Shown here in pieces: positions 6,674-13,731 of a stretch of DNA of 18,399 nt (the stretch's first letter is position 1; every line of letters begins with the position of its first letter). The notes under the pieces are model-generated. The model had not been told where the DNA came from. It saw nothing but the letters and a program-made list of their open reading frames with translations, and searched no databases. The position numbers and the translations under genes were made by a program. Source of the DNA: Bacteroides sp. UBA1773. Lineage in GTDB: Bacteria; Bacteroidota; Bacteroidia; Bacteroidales; Bacteroidaceae. Location: contig DCGR01000078.1 of assembly GCA_002315285.1 (NCBI GenBank), positions 1 through 18,399 of the forward strand, given 5' to 3'.

Positions 6674-8521
6674 ATGCAAAAAGGAAACATTGGGGTTACA
6701 ACAGAAAACATCTTCCCCGTAATCAAAAAGTTCTTGTATAGCGATCACGAAATCTTCTTACGTGAACTCGTCTCGAACGCCATCGATGCGACTCAGAAAC
6801 TAAAGACATACGCTTCGAAGGGCGATTACAAAGGCGAACTGGGCGATTTGACCATTCGCGTGAAACTCGACAAGGAAGCTGGTACCATCACCATCAGTGA
6901 CCGTGGTATCGGTCTGACGGCTGAGGAAATAGACAAATACATCAATCAGATAGCCTTCTCGGGTGCAAACGACTTCCTGGAAAAATACAAGGACGATGCA
7001 CAGACCATCATCGGACATTTCGGCTTGGGATTCTATTCTGCATTCATGGTGGCCAAGCAGGTGGAAATCGTATCACTTTCTTACCAAGAGGGTGCCAAGG
7101 CTGTGAAATGGTCGTGCGACGGGAGTCCTGAATTTACCATTGAGGATGCTGGGAAAGACAATCGCGGCACCGACATCATCCTGCACATCGATGATGACTG
7201 CAAGGAATATCTCGAACAGAACGAGATTGAGAAGTTGCTGAAGAAGTATTGCCGTTTCCTGCCTGTAGCCATCGCCTTTGGCAAGAAAAAGAAATGGGAA
7301 AAGGACAAATACATCGACACTGACGAGGATAACATCATCAACAACGTAGAGCCACTTTGGACTAAGAAGCCGCAAGACCTTACCGATGAGGATTACAAGA
7401 AATTCTATCGTGAGCTCTATCCCATGTCGGACGAACCACTCTTCTGGATTCACCTCAACGTGGATTACCCATTCAACCTGACAGGCATCCTGTATTTTCC
7501 CAAAATAAAGAACACACTCGACCTGCAGAAAAATAAGATACAACTTTATTGCAATCAGGTCTATGTGACAGATAGCGTGGAAGGCATTGTACCTGAATTC
7601 CTCACATTGCTGCATGGTGTGATCGACTCTCCTGACATTCCACTTAACGTAAGCCGTAGCTACTTGCAGAGCGATTCGAACGTAAAGAAGATTTCATCAT
7701 ACATCACCAAGAAGGTGAGCGATCGATTGCAGGGCATTTTCAAGTCGAACCGCAAGGAGTTTGAAGAAAAATGGGACAATCTTAAAATCTTCATCAACTA
7801 CGGTATGCTTACGCAGGATGACTTTTACGACAAGGCAAAGACATACGCTTTGCTGAAAGACACCGACAACAAGTATTACACCTTTGAGGAATATCTGACC
7901 CTTATCAAGGACAATCAGACCGACAAGGATGGCAATGTGGTGTATCTCTACTCCAACAATGCCGATGCGGAATATTCATATGTGGAAGCTGCCAAGAACA
8001 AGGGCTACAATGTGCTGCTCATGGACGTGCAACTCGATGTGGCTGTCATTGGACTATTGGAACGCAAATTTGAGAAAAGTCATTTCACTCGCGTCGATAG
8101 CGATGTGGTTGACCGGCTCATCGTAAAGGACGACACTACCAATAAACTTCCTGAGGAAGAGGAAAAGAAGGTGAAGGATTTATTTGCTGACAAGTTCCCA
8201 AAACTTGACAAAATAGAGTTCACGGTAGAGGCACAGTCGCTGGGCGAACAAGGGGCTCCGCTGCAAATCACGCAGAGCGAATATATGCGGCGCATGAAGG
8301 ACATGGCTCGCATCCAGGCTGGCATGGCATTCTATGGCGAAATGCCTGACACCTATACGGTGGTTGTCAATGCTGATCATCCGCTCATCAAGCAGGCTCT
8401 TGAAACAGGTGCCGACAACAAAGTGGTTCCTCAACTCATCGATCTGGCGCTGCTTCAGAATGGCATGCTGAAGGGAGAATCGCTCAGCAACTTCATCAAA
8501 CGTAGCATAGAAATGATCTAA
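6674..8521 (+). CDS. htpG: molecular chaperone HtpG (Hsp90)
   Basis: This is the bacterial Hsp90, an ATP-driven dimeric chaperone in the cytosol. The GHKL ATP site is complete: ELVSNAIDA (31-39, with Glu31 and Asn35), DRGIG (76-80) and GHFGLGF (114-120). The middle domain carries the conserved RELYPMSDEPLFWIHLNVDY region and the NVSRSYLQ segment with its catalytic-loop arginine. A C-terminal dimerisation domain ends in NFIKRSIEMI. At 615 residues it is close to E. coli HtpG (624). From memory, Bacteroides homologues are about 65 residues longer owing to a charged coiled-coil insert before the final VxQLIDLALLQN helix; here ETGADNKVV runs straight into that helix. It starts 22 bases after the clpC-like stop, so the two chaperone genes probably share a transcript. 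Confidence 0.95.
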   Translation: MQKGNIGVTTENIFPVIKKFLYSDHEIFLRELVSNAIDATQKLKTYASKGDYKGELGDLTIRVKLDKEAGTITISDRGIGLTAEEIDKYINQIAFSGANDFLEKYKDDAQTIIGHFGLGFYSAFMVAKQVEIVSLSYQEGAKAVKWSCDGSPEFTIEDAGKDNRGTDIILHIDDDCKEYLEQNEIEKLLKKYCRFLPVAIAFGKKKKWEKDKYIDTDEDNIINNVEPLWTKKPQDLTDEDYKKFYRELYPMSDEPLFWIHLNVDYPFNLTGILYFPKIKNTLDLQKNKIQLYCNQVYVTDSVEGIVPEFLTLLHGVIDSPDIPLNVSRSYLQSDSNVKKISSYITKKVSDRLQGIFKSNRKEFEEKWDNLKIFINYGMLTQDDFYDKAKTYALLKDTDNKYYTFEEYLTLIKDNQTDKDGNVVYLYSNNADAEYSYVEAAKNKGYNVLLMDVQLDVAVIGLLERKFEKSHFTRVDSDVVDRLIVKDDTTNKLPEEEEKKVKDLFADKFPKLDKIEFTVEAQSLGEQGAPLQITQSEYMRRMKDMARIQAGMAFYGEMPDTYTVVVNADHPLIKQALETGADNKVVPQLIDLALLQNGMLKGESLSNFIKRSIEMI

Positions 8522-8607
8522 GATGGGAATGGACAAGGCTTTGTGAATCACGACTTTGCCGGAAAACAGAAACGCGTGAAAGTGCATAGGCCTTCTGGCG
8601 CAGAATG

Positions 8608-8648
8608 AAAGCTTTGGACTTGTGAATGGATTCATAGTCCAAAGCTTT
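8608..8648. terminator. bidirectional terminator between htpG and the convergent transporter
   Basis: AAAGCTTTGGACT (8608-8620) pairs perfectly over 13 bp with AGTCCAAAGCTTT (8636-8648). The loop itself contains TGAAT/ATTCA pairing. A short TTTT follows on the plus strand. Its placement between two converging genes fits a shared terminator. Confidence 0.8.
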
Positions 8649-8750
8649 TCGGTTCCCGATAAAACAATATTGTGGACCTTTGATGCCTACTGATGCCATG
8701 AAGCCAAGAACAGGAAACAGGTGGCCTGAGAAGACTGGTCGTCTGTCTTT

Positions 8751-9701
8751 TCAAATCTTTTCGTTCTTGCGTTGTTTCCAAAGTTGCCAGCTGTTCATGA
8801 TGTTTTGCCACACCACATAACTGCCAGGGCCAATGCTCGACGCCGGGCTCAAGTATGTGACAGCCATCCAGATGGCTAGGACTGTGTTCTTTTGTCCCAA
8901 AGCTTGTCCTGCGCTGATGCGGTCGTGATAAGCACTGCCTATGGCCTTTCCGAAGAAGAACTGAATGGCACAAGCGAAAAGTCCACCCAATGCGATCAAC
9001 AACTCATAACGGAACGACACATTGCTGTGGACCATGGAACGAGTGGTCTGTGCCATTACCAATGCCAAAGCAATGGCCCAAATGTAAAATGCCATTCCGC
9101 TATGTGAGGCCAAATATCGATAAAGTGGTTTGGCAGACCAACGAAACAGAAGTGCCAGCAAGAAAGGAGACAAGAGAAGGGGGAAGACCTTGCTTGAAAT
9201 CTTAAGGAATGCACAGAAGAACGACAATTGGGCATGAGGCTCGATGATGGGAAAAACCAATGGCACGAATACGGCTGCAAGCAAATTGGACAAAAGCGTG
9301 TAGGTGGACAATGTTGAAGCACTACCTCCGAGTTTGGCCGTGATGACAGCTGCCGCTGTGGCTGTGGGACAAATGAAGCACACCAATGTGCCTTCACCCA
9401 ATTCTTTCAGATGGCTATCGGTTGGCAATGCCAACAAGATGAGTGAGATGAGTATGCTGATGCATAGCTGGATAAGCAGTAGCCATAAATGCCATCTTAC
9501 GGGAATGAGTTCACGAGGTTCGACCTTGCAGAACGTCAGTAAGAGCTGTGTGAAAATGAGGATGGGCATTGTGAATGAAACCATCCCATTTATATATGGC
9601 TTATACGGACTTAGAACAGAAATACCACTGAAAAAGAAATAGCCAGCAACACCGGTCAGCATGGCTATGGGCAAGGTCCAGTTTTTAAGGAATTTGGGCA
9701 T
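8751..9701 (-). CDS. SLC10/BASS-like (bile acid:sodium symporter family) membrane transporter
   Basis: This 316-residue, very hydrophobic protein has about nine to ten predicted membrane segments, starting at residues 10-25. It has the family's features: a conserved CPTATAAA stretch near residue 110 in a broken-helix region, and the signature GQALGQKNTVLAIWMA followed by a proline/glycine-rich turn (SPASSIGPGSY) near the C-terminus. Family members usually import organic anions such as bile acids or keto acids with sodium; the substrate here cannot be told from sequence. It is a single-gene unit, convergent with htpG and divergent from the amidase. The ATG at 9701 gives a start just before the first membrane segment. 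Confidence is good for the superfamily and low for the substrate. Confidence 0.75.
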   Translation of the reverse strand: MPKFLKNWTLPIAMLTGVAGYFFFSGISVLSPYKPYINGMVSFTMPILIFTQLLLTFCKVEPRELIPVRWHLWLLLIQLCISILISLILLALPTDSHLKELGEGTLVCFICPTATAAAVITAKLGGSASTLSTYTLLSNLLAAVFVPLVFPIIEPHAQLSFFCAFLKISSKVFPLLLSPFLLALLFRWSAKPLYRYLASHSGMAFYIWAIALALVMAQTTRSMVHSNVSFRYELLIALGGLFACAIQFFFGKAIGSAYHDRISAGQALGQKNTVLAIWMAVTYLSPASSIGPGSYVVWQNIMNSWQLWKQRKNEKI

Positions 9702-9721
9702 CGCATTTCAAAATTTGGCGG

Positions 9722-9729
9722 CAAATTTA
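9722..9729 (-). promoter_or_regulatory. possible -7 element for the transporter gene
   Basis: The minus strand reads TAAATTTG here, a match to TAnnTTTG, placed about 20 bases before the transporter start codon. I could not find a clear TTTG at the matching upstream distance, so the call is weak. The same bases overlap the upstream element proposed for the amidase promoter. Confidence 0.3.
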
Positions 9730-9758
9730 CGAAGTTTCAAGTAATTTGTGTACTTTTG
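9726..9758 (+). promoter_or_regulatory. probable amidase-MCE promoter, near-leaderless
   Basis: TACTTTTG at 9751-9758 matches TAnnTTTG, with TTTA at 9726-9729 in the upstream position (21-base spacer). The -7 box ends only four bases before the ATG at 9763, so the predicted transcript starts at or within a few bases of the start codon. This also argues against an upstream GTG start at 9748, which would lie before the box. Confidence 0.55.
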
Positions 9759-9762
9759 CCGT

Positions 9763-10935
9763 ATGAAAACCAGGTCATTTACACTGTTGCTATTTTTGAT
9801 GTTCTTGCCATTGGAAATCTTTTGCAAGAATTTTGTCGTGGTCATCGATGCAGGACATGGTGGAAAAGACCCGGGCAGTATAGGTAGAAAAGGACGAGAA
9901 AAAAACATCAATCTGAGTGTTGCCCTGAAAGTGGGAACTCTCATATCGCAGAATTTCAGCGATGTGACAGTAAAATACACTCGTTCTACCGATGTGTTCG
10001 TGCCTCTCGACCGTCGTGCTGAAATAGCCAACAATACGCACGCCGACCTATTCATCAGCATACACACAAATGCCCTTCCGCGCAAACGGAGCTACTATCA
10101 TGGAGCCGAGACCTACACCTTGGGTCTGGCAAGGACAAAAGAGAACCTCGAGGTGGCCAAACAGGAGAACTCCGTCATCTTGATAGAGGATGATTATCAA
10201 AAAAGATACGCGGGATTCAATCCTCGTTCGGCGGAGAGCTACATCATTTTTGAATATATCCAGGATAACAACATGAGGGAAAGTGTGGAATTCGCGAAGT
10301 TGGTGCAACGTCAGTTCCGTAACCATGCGAATCGTGTGGACCATGGTGTGAAGCAGGCAGGATTCCTAGTGCTTCGACAGACGTCGATGGCCAGTGTGTT
10401 GGTGGAGCTGGGTTATATCTCCAACCCTGATGAAGAAAGATATATGCTTAGCAAAAATGGTCAAGACAAACTTGCCCAATGCATTTACCAAGCCTTCGCG
10501 GCCTACAAGGGGGGTGTGGGGAAAAACAATGCGGCAGAAGTCGTACCTGTGATGGAAGAACCTCATGAGAGCGAAAAGCCAGAGGAGATTGCTGAAAAGG
10601 ATGATGATATACCTGTCGGCAGTGAGCCGCAGGCTGATCAATCCGTTGGCGATTCTTCAAACGAGGGCGACATTGTGTTCAAGATTCAAATCATGGCTAC
10701 GCCAAGCCGTTTGAAATCAAACAACAAATGCTTCAAAGGCCTTAAACCCATAGGTTTCTACAAAGAGGGGAAATTGTATAAATACACGGTGGGAAATACA
10801 CGAAGTCACAACGAAATACAGAAACAACTGAAGCAGGTGTCACATAAGTTCAAGGATGCTTTTATTGTGGCATTTGAAAACAACAAGAAAATAGACTATA
10901 AAAACGCTGTACAAAAGAGCAAGCGCAAAAAATAA
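9763..10935 (+). CDS. N-acetylmuramoyl-L-alanine amidase (Amidase_3) with C-terminal SPOR-like domain
   Basis: This zinc amidase cleaves the bond between N-acetylmuramic acid and L-alanine in peptidoglycan, typically for daughter-cell separation. A signal peptide covers about residues 1-21. The catalytic domain (24-250) has the full zinc/catalytic set: His32 in DAGHGG, Glu46 in GREKN, His101 in SIHTNA and Glu215 in LVELGYISN. An acidic, Pro/Glu/Ser-rich linker follows (about 255-302). The last part, from about 305 to 375 (VFKIQIMATP..), resembles a SPOR-type fold that binds denuded glycan at division sites. The tail is lysine-rich. The 390-residue protein is intact. The MCE gene starts 10 bases after its stop, so the two form an operon. 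It is AmiC-like by family, but I do not assign a symbol. Confidence 0.88.
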   Translation: MKTRSFTLLLFLMFLPLEIFCKNFVVVIDAGHGGKDPGSIGRKGREKNINLSVALKVGTLISQNFSDVTVKYTRSTDVFVPLDRRAEIANNTHADLFISIHTNALPRKRSYYHGAETYTLGLARTKENLEVAKQENSVILIEDDYQKRYAGFNPRSAESYIIFEYIQDNNMRESVEFAKLVQRQFRNHANRVDHGVKQAGFLVLRQTSMASVLVELGYISNPDEERYMLSKNGQDKLAQCIYQAFAAYKGGVGKNNAAEVVPVMEEPHESEKPEEIAEKDDDIPVGSEPQADQSVGDSSNEGDIVFKIQIMATPSRLKSNNKCFKGLKPIGFYKEGKLYKYTVGNTRSHNEIQKQLKQVSHKFKDAFIVAFENNKKIDYKNAVQKSKRKK

Positions 10936-10945
10936 AGGATTAGGC

Positions 10946-11842
10946 ATGAGGAAAGAAGTGAAATTGGGATTTACGGCCATGATTGCCATTGCAATACTCA
11001 TTTATGGCATGAATTTCTTCAAGAACGTTGAATTGTTCCATCCTAAAAACGTGTTATACGTTGAGTTTGATGATGTGACTGGCGTGGCTGAGTCGAGTCC
11101 TGTGTTTTGGAGCGGTTTGCAAATCGGTATTGTGCGTGATATGGCTTACAATCCAACTCATCCAGGCTATGTGCTTGTGAAGATTGAAACGCCTAAGAAC
11201 CTGCGTATTCCGACAGGAACTACCGCTGAACTTGAGACTGAAATGCTCGGCTCGGTAAAGATGCATCTGAGGCCAAACTATGACAGTTCAACCTACCTCC
11301 AATTGGGCGACACAATCGTAGGACATGGCAACGGTGGATTGCTGGCGGCAGCATCGGAAAAGATAATGCCAGGAATAGAGAAAATGATGCCAAAGCTCGA
11401 CAGTGTCCTGTCAACGTTGAATAGGCTCCTGGCTGATTCGGCACTTGCCAACACCCTACACAACACCGAACAAGCTACAGCCCACTTGGCATCCACAAGC
11501 AAACAGTTGAACAGTTTGATGAAAAACGATGTGCCCCAAATAGCCGAGAATTTGAGACACCTAAGTGGCGACATGGGAGAAGTGGCAAGCAAACTGAAGG
11601 AAGTTGATTTCGACCAACTTATACGGAATGTAAACACGACAGTCGAAAATGTGGAACTGTTTACCAACCACTTGAACAATTCGCAAGGCACATTGGGGTT
11701 GCTGCTCAACGATACGCAGTTATACAACAGTCTCAGCGCTACGGCTGGCAACGCCGCCGTGCTGCTTGAGGATCTGCAAAAGCACCCCAAACGCTATGTG
11801 CATTTTTCGATTTTTGGCAAGAAAGAAAAGACCATAGAATAA
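10946..11842 (+). CDS. MCE/MlaD-domain lipid-transport protein
   Basis: The 298-residue protein has one N-terminal membrane anchor (about residues 8-25). A single MCE beta-domain follows at about 37-118, recognisable from VLYVEFDDVTGV, the GLQIGIV turn and the TAELETEMLGSV segment. A long helical region spans about 140-270 and contains regularly spaced Leu/Asn positions (TLNRLL, STSKQLNSL, NHLNNSQGTLGLLL). The conserved ending PKRYVHFSIFGKK is typical of Bacteroidota members. MCE proteins form hexameric rings that shuttle phospholipids between inner and outer membranes, usually with an ABC ATPase and permease (MlaFE); neither is beside it here. It is translationally close to the amidase, so both probably serve envelope maintenance. 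The exact substrate is unknown. Confidence 0.87.
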   Translation: MRKEVKLGFTAMIAIAILIYGMNFFKNVELFHPKNVLYVEFDDVTGVAESSPVFWSGLQIGIVRDMAYNPTHPGYVLVKIETPKNLRIPTGTTAELETEMLGSVKMHLRPNYDSSTYLQLGDTIVGHGNGGLLAAASEKIMPGIEKMMPKLDSVLSTLNRLLADSALANTLHNTEQATAHLASTSKQLNSLMKNDVPQIAENLRHLSGDMGEVASKLKEVDFDQLIRNVNTTVENVELFTNHLNNSQGTLGLLLNDTQLYNSLSATAGNAAVLLEDLQKHPKRYVHFSIFGKKEKTIE

Positions 11843-11877
11843 TTAAAATTATTTTAAATAAGAACATTTTTGTTCTT
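11843..11877. repeat. two adjacent AT-rich hairpins after the MCE gene
   Basis: TTAAAAT-T-ATTTTAA (11843-11857) and AAGAACA-TTTT-TGTTCTT (11860-11877) are two perfect 7-bp inverted repeats directly after the MCE stop codon. They could act as a weak terminator for the amidase-MCE unit, but no U-run follows the second stem. Confidence 0.4.
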
Positions 11878-12098
11878 GGCAAAAAATGGGATAGGAGTTA
11901 GTAAATTCATGGTTCCAAAAAACACCAATGAAAGCGTAAATTCATGAATCACGTCACAATTTCTATATAACCTTTTACAAAACAAGAGGATGAAAGAATG
12001 CAAATCCTGCCTTTCTGAAAATTGATTTGACAATATGTCGTAAACAGCCATGAAACAATCACTTATAAATTATTCTAAAATGCAAAGAGAAAACGTGC
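11878..12098. other. AT-rich spacer upstream of dnaA with an 11-bp direct repeat
   Basis: With the adjoining hairpins and promoter, this completes a 307-base gap between the MCE gene and dnaA. GTAAATTCATG occurs twice, at 11901-11911 and 11936-11946 (35 bases start to start); the second copy extends into the palindrome ATTCATGAAT. The rest is A/T-rich without a credible open frame. I looked for TTATCCACA-type DnaA boxes on both strands and saw no cluster, so I do not call this the replication origin, though the location makes it a candidate to test. Confidence 0.5.
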
Positions 12099-12129
12099 TT
12101 TTTTATCTGAAAAATCTGTTTTATCTTTG
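12099..12129 (+). promoter_or_regulatory. probable dnaA promoter
   Basis: TATCTTTG at 12122-12129 is a good -7 match. The upstream position has only TTTT (12099-12102) at a 19-base spacing. Transcription would start about 12133-12136, giving a leader of roughly 15 bases before the dnaA ATG. Confidence 0.5.
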
Positions 12130-12149
12130 ACCTCGAAAATAAATATAGG

Positions 12150-13517
12150 ATGAACGAAAGCGAATTAAATATACTCTGGCAACGTTGTTTGCGTACAATA
12201 CGTGACAACGTGTCAGAGGCTCAGTACAACACTTGGTTTGCTCCAATTAGGCCAATGAAGTTTGAGAGCGGCACACTTACGTTAGGTGTTCCTTCTCCTT
12301 TCTTCTATGACTACTTGGAAGAGAAATTCTCGGAGCTTTTGGCCAATGTACTGAATAAGGATATCGCTAAAGGCACATTTTTGGAGTATAGTGTGTTGAT
12401 AGATAAGGACAACACACTCAGCACCCAAATGGGAGGAAAGACACTGGATGAAATCCAATCCCAGGAAGTGAAGAAGGAATATGCCACAGAATTCGAGTCG
12501 CACCTCATTCCCAATTATGTTTTCGATACCTTCGTAAAAGGGCATAGCAACGAATATTCGCTCACAGTAGGCCAGGCAGTGGCACAAAAACCAGCAAGGA
12601 CATTCAACCCGCTGTTCATCCATGGAACTTCAGGCGTGGGTAAAACCCATTTGGCCAATGCCATTGGAGCGCGCATCAAGCAACTTTATCCAGAGAAGCG
12701 AGTGCTGTATATCTCCGCTCATTTGTTCCAAGTGCAATATACGGAATCAATCCGTACGAATCATTTCAATGATTTCATGGGATTCTATCAGACGGTCGAT
12801 GTGCTTATCATGGATGACTTGCAGGAATTTGCCGGTGCCCAAAAGACGCAGAACACCTTCTTTCATATATTCAATTATCTGCACCAGAGTGGCAAGCAAC
12901 TTATACTGACTGCCGACCGATCGCCCAAGGATATGGAGGGGATGGAAGATCGGTTGCTGACTCGTTTCAAATGGGGATTGGTGACCGAGTTGGAGAAGCC
13001 GGATCGCGATCTTAGACGTGACATCCTTCGCCGGAAAGTACATAAGAATGGTTTGATAATCTCGGATGAAATCATTGATTACATTGCGGACAATTCCACA
13101 GAAGGAGTACGTGAACTCGAAGGAATCATCAATTCGATTCTTGCACAATCAATCTTTTGCAACCACGACATCAATATGGAGTTGGCACGAAATATCTTGG
13201 GAAAGACAGTCAAGAAACGTGCTACGGAAATATCCATCAACGAGATTATCAATAAGGTTTGCGATTATTACCATATTTCGCCGACGCTCATTCAGTCGAA
13301 GAGCCGTAAGAAGAATGTTTCTCAGGCACGTCAGATGGCCATGTACATTGCAAAGAAATATACAAGTGAATCCATTGCAAAAATCGGTATGCATATAGGT
13401 AATCGTGACCATGCCACAGTGCTTCATGCATGTAAGACCATAGAGGGATTGGTTTCTGTCGATAACTCCGTTCGTGTGACACTAAACGAAATTGAACAAA
13501 TATTACGACGTGCTTAA
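12150..13517 (+). CDS. dnaA: chromosomal replication initiator DnaA
   Basis: DnaA binds the origin and melts it in an ATP-dependent step to load the DnaB helicase. All four domains are visible in 455 residues: domain I (1-85, with LWQRCLRTIRDNVSE), a short linker (86-115), the AAA+ domain and DNA-binding domain IV. The AAA+ domain has Walker A GTSGVGKT (159-166) and Walker B MDDLQE (221-226), with a typical sensor-2 region near REL (321-323). Domain IV carries the signature GNRDHATV (417-424). It starts from an ATG at 12150, where no Shine-Dalgarno is seen. It is bounded upstream by an AT-rich spacer and downstream by a strong terminator, so it is probably a single-gene transcript. The next gene is nrdJ, on the same strand. 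Confidence 0.97.
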   Translation: MNESELNILWQRCLRTIRDNVSEAQYNTWFAPIRPMKFESGTLTLGVPSPFFYDYLEEKFSELLANVLNKDIAKGTFLEYSVLIDKDNTLSTQMGGKTLDEIQSQEVKKEYATEFESHLIPNYVFDTFVKGHSNEYSLTVGQAVAQKPARTFNPLFIHGTSGVGKTHLANAIGARIKQLYPEKRVLYISAHLFQVQYTESIRTNHFNDFMGFYQTVDVLIMDDLQEFAGAQKTQNTFFHIFNYLHQSGKQLILTADRSPKDMEGMEDRLLTRFKWGLVTELEKPDRDLRRDILRRKVHKNGLIISDEIIDYIADNSTEGVRELEGIINSILAQSIFCNHDINMELARNILGKTVKKRATEISINEIINKVCDYYHISPTLIQSKSRKKNVSQARQMAMYIAKKYTSESIAKIGMHIGNRDHATVLHACKTIEGLVSVDNSVRVTLNEIEQILRRA

Positions 13518-13575
13518 AAAGATACTTTTTTTAAGTTTTAGGAATTATATATAGCATACTGAAAATAAATGTAAT

Positions 13576-13612
13576 AAGCAGCGCATTCGGAATCTGAATA
13601 CGCTGCTTGTTT
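13576..13612 (+). terminator. intrinsic terminator after dnaA
   Basis: AAGCAGCG (13576-13583) pairs with CGCTGCTT (13601-13608), and the stem continues after one mismatch with ATTC/GAAT. GTTTTG follows. The position, between the dnaA stop and the nrdJ promoter, fits. Confidence 0.8.
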
Positions 13613-13630
13613 TGTGATATACTCCCGTCG

Positions 13631-13662
13631 TTTGTCTAATTCGAACAACTTTTGTATCTTTG
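13631..13662 (+). promoter_or_regulatory. nrdJ promoter, consensus match
   Basis: TTTG (13631-13634), a 20-base spacer, and TATCTTTG (13655-13662) match the Bacteroidota sigma-A consensus in full. Transcription should start around 13666-13669, leaving a leader of about 65 bases before the ATG at 13732. That leader is too short for a cobalamin riboswitch, and I see none, although the enzyme needs B12. Confidence 0.8.
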
Positions 13663-13700
13663 TGCAGAAATAAGTTTTCCACAAAAGAAAAAACGAAAAA

Positions 13701-13715
13701 ATGCCAGTATTATAA
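13701..13715 (+). other. four-codon upstream ORF in the nrdJ leader
   Basis: ATG CCA GTA TTA TAA (Met-Pro-Val-Leu-stop) lies inside the predicted leader, 16 bases before the nrdJ ATG. It might be a minimal leader peptide or a chance match in an A-rich leader. No ribosome-binding site is visible. Confidence 0.25.
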
Positions 13716-13731
13716 AAAACCAATATTTCCG

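Noticed and set aside
11843..12149. Replication origin next to dnaA
   Set aside because: The spacer is AT-rich with a short direct repeat, but no cluster of TTATCCACA-type boxes is visible. Kept only as a candidate to test.
13663..13731. Cobalamin riboswitch upstream of B12-dependent nrdJ
   Set aside because: The leader is only about 65 bases, far shorter than a cobalamin riboswitch, and lacks its conserved elements.
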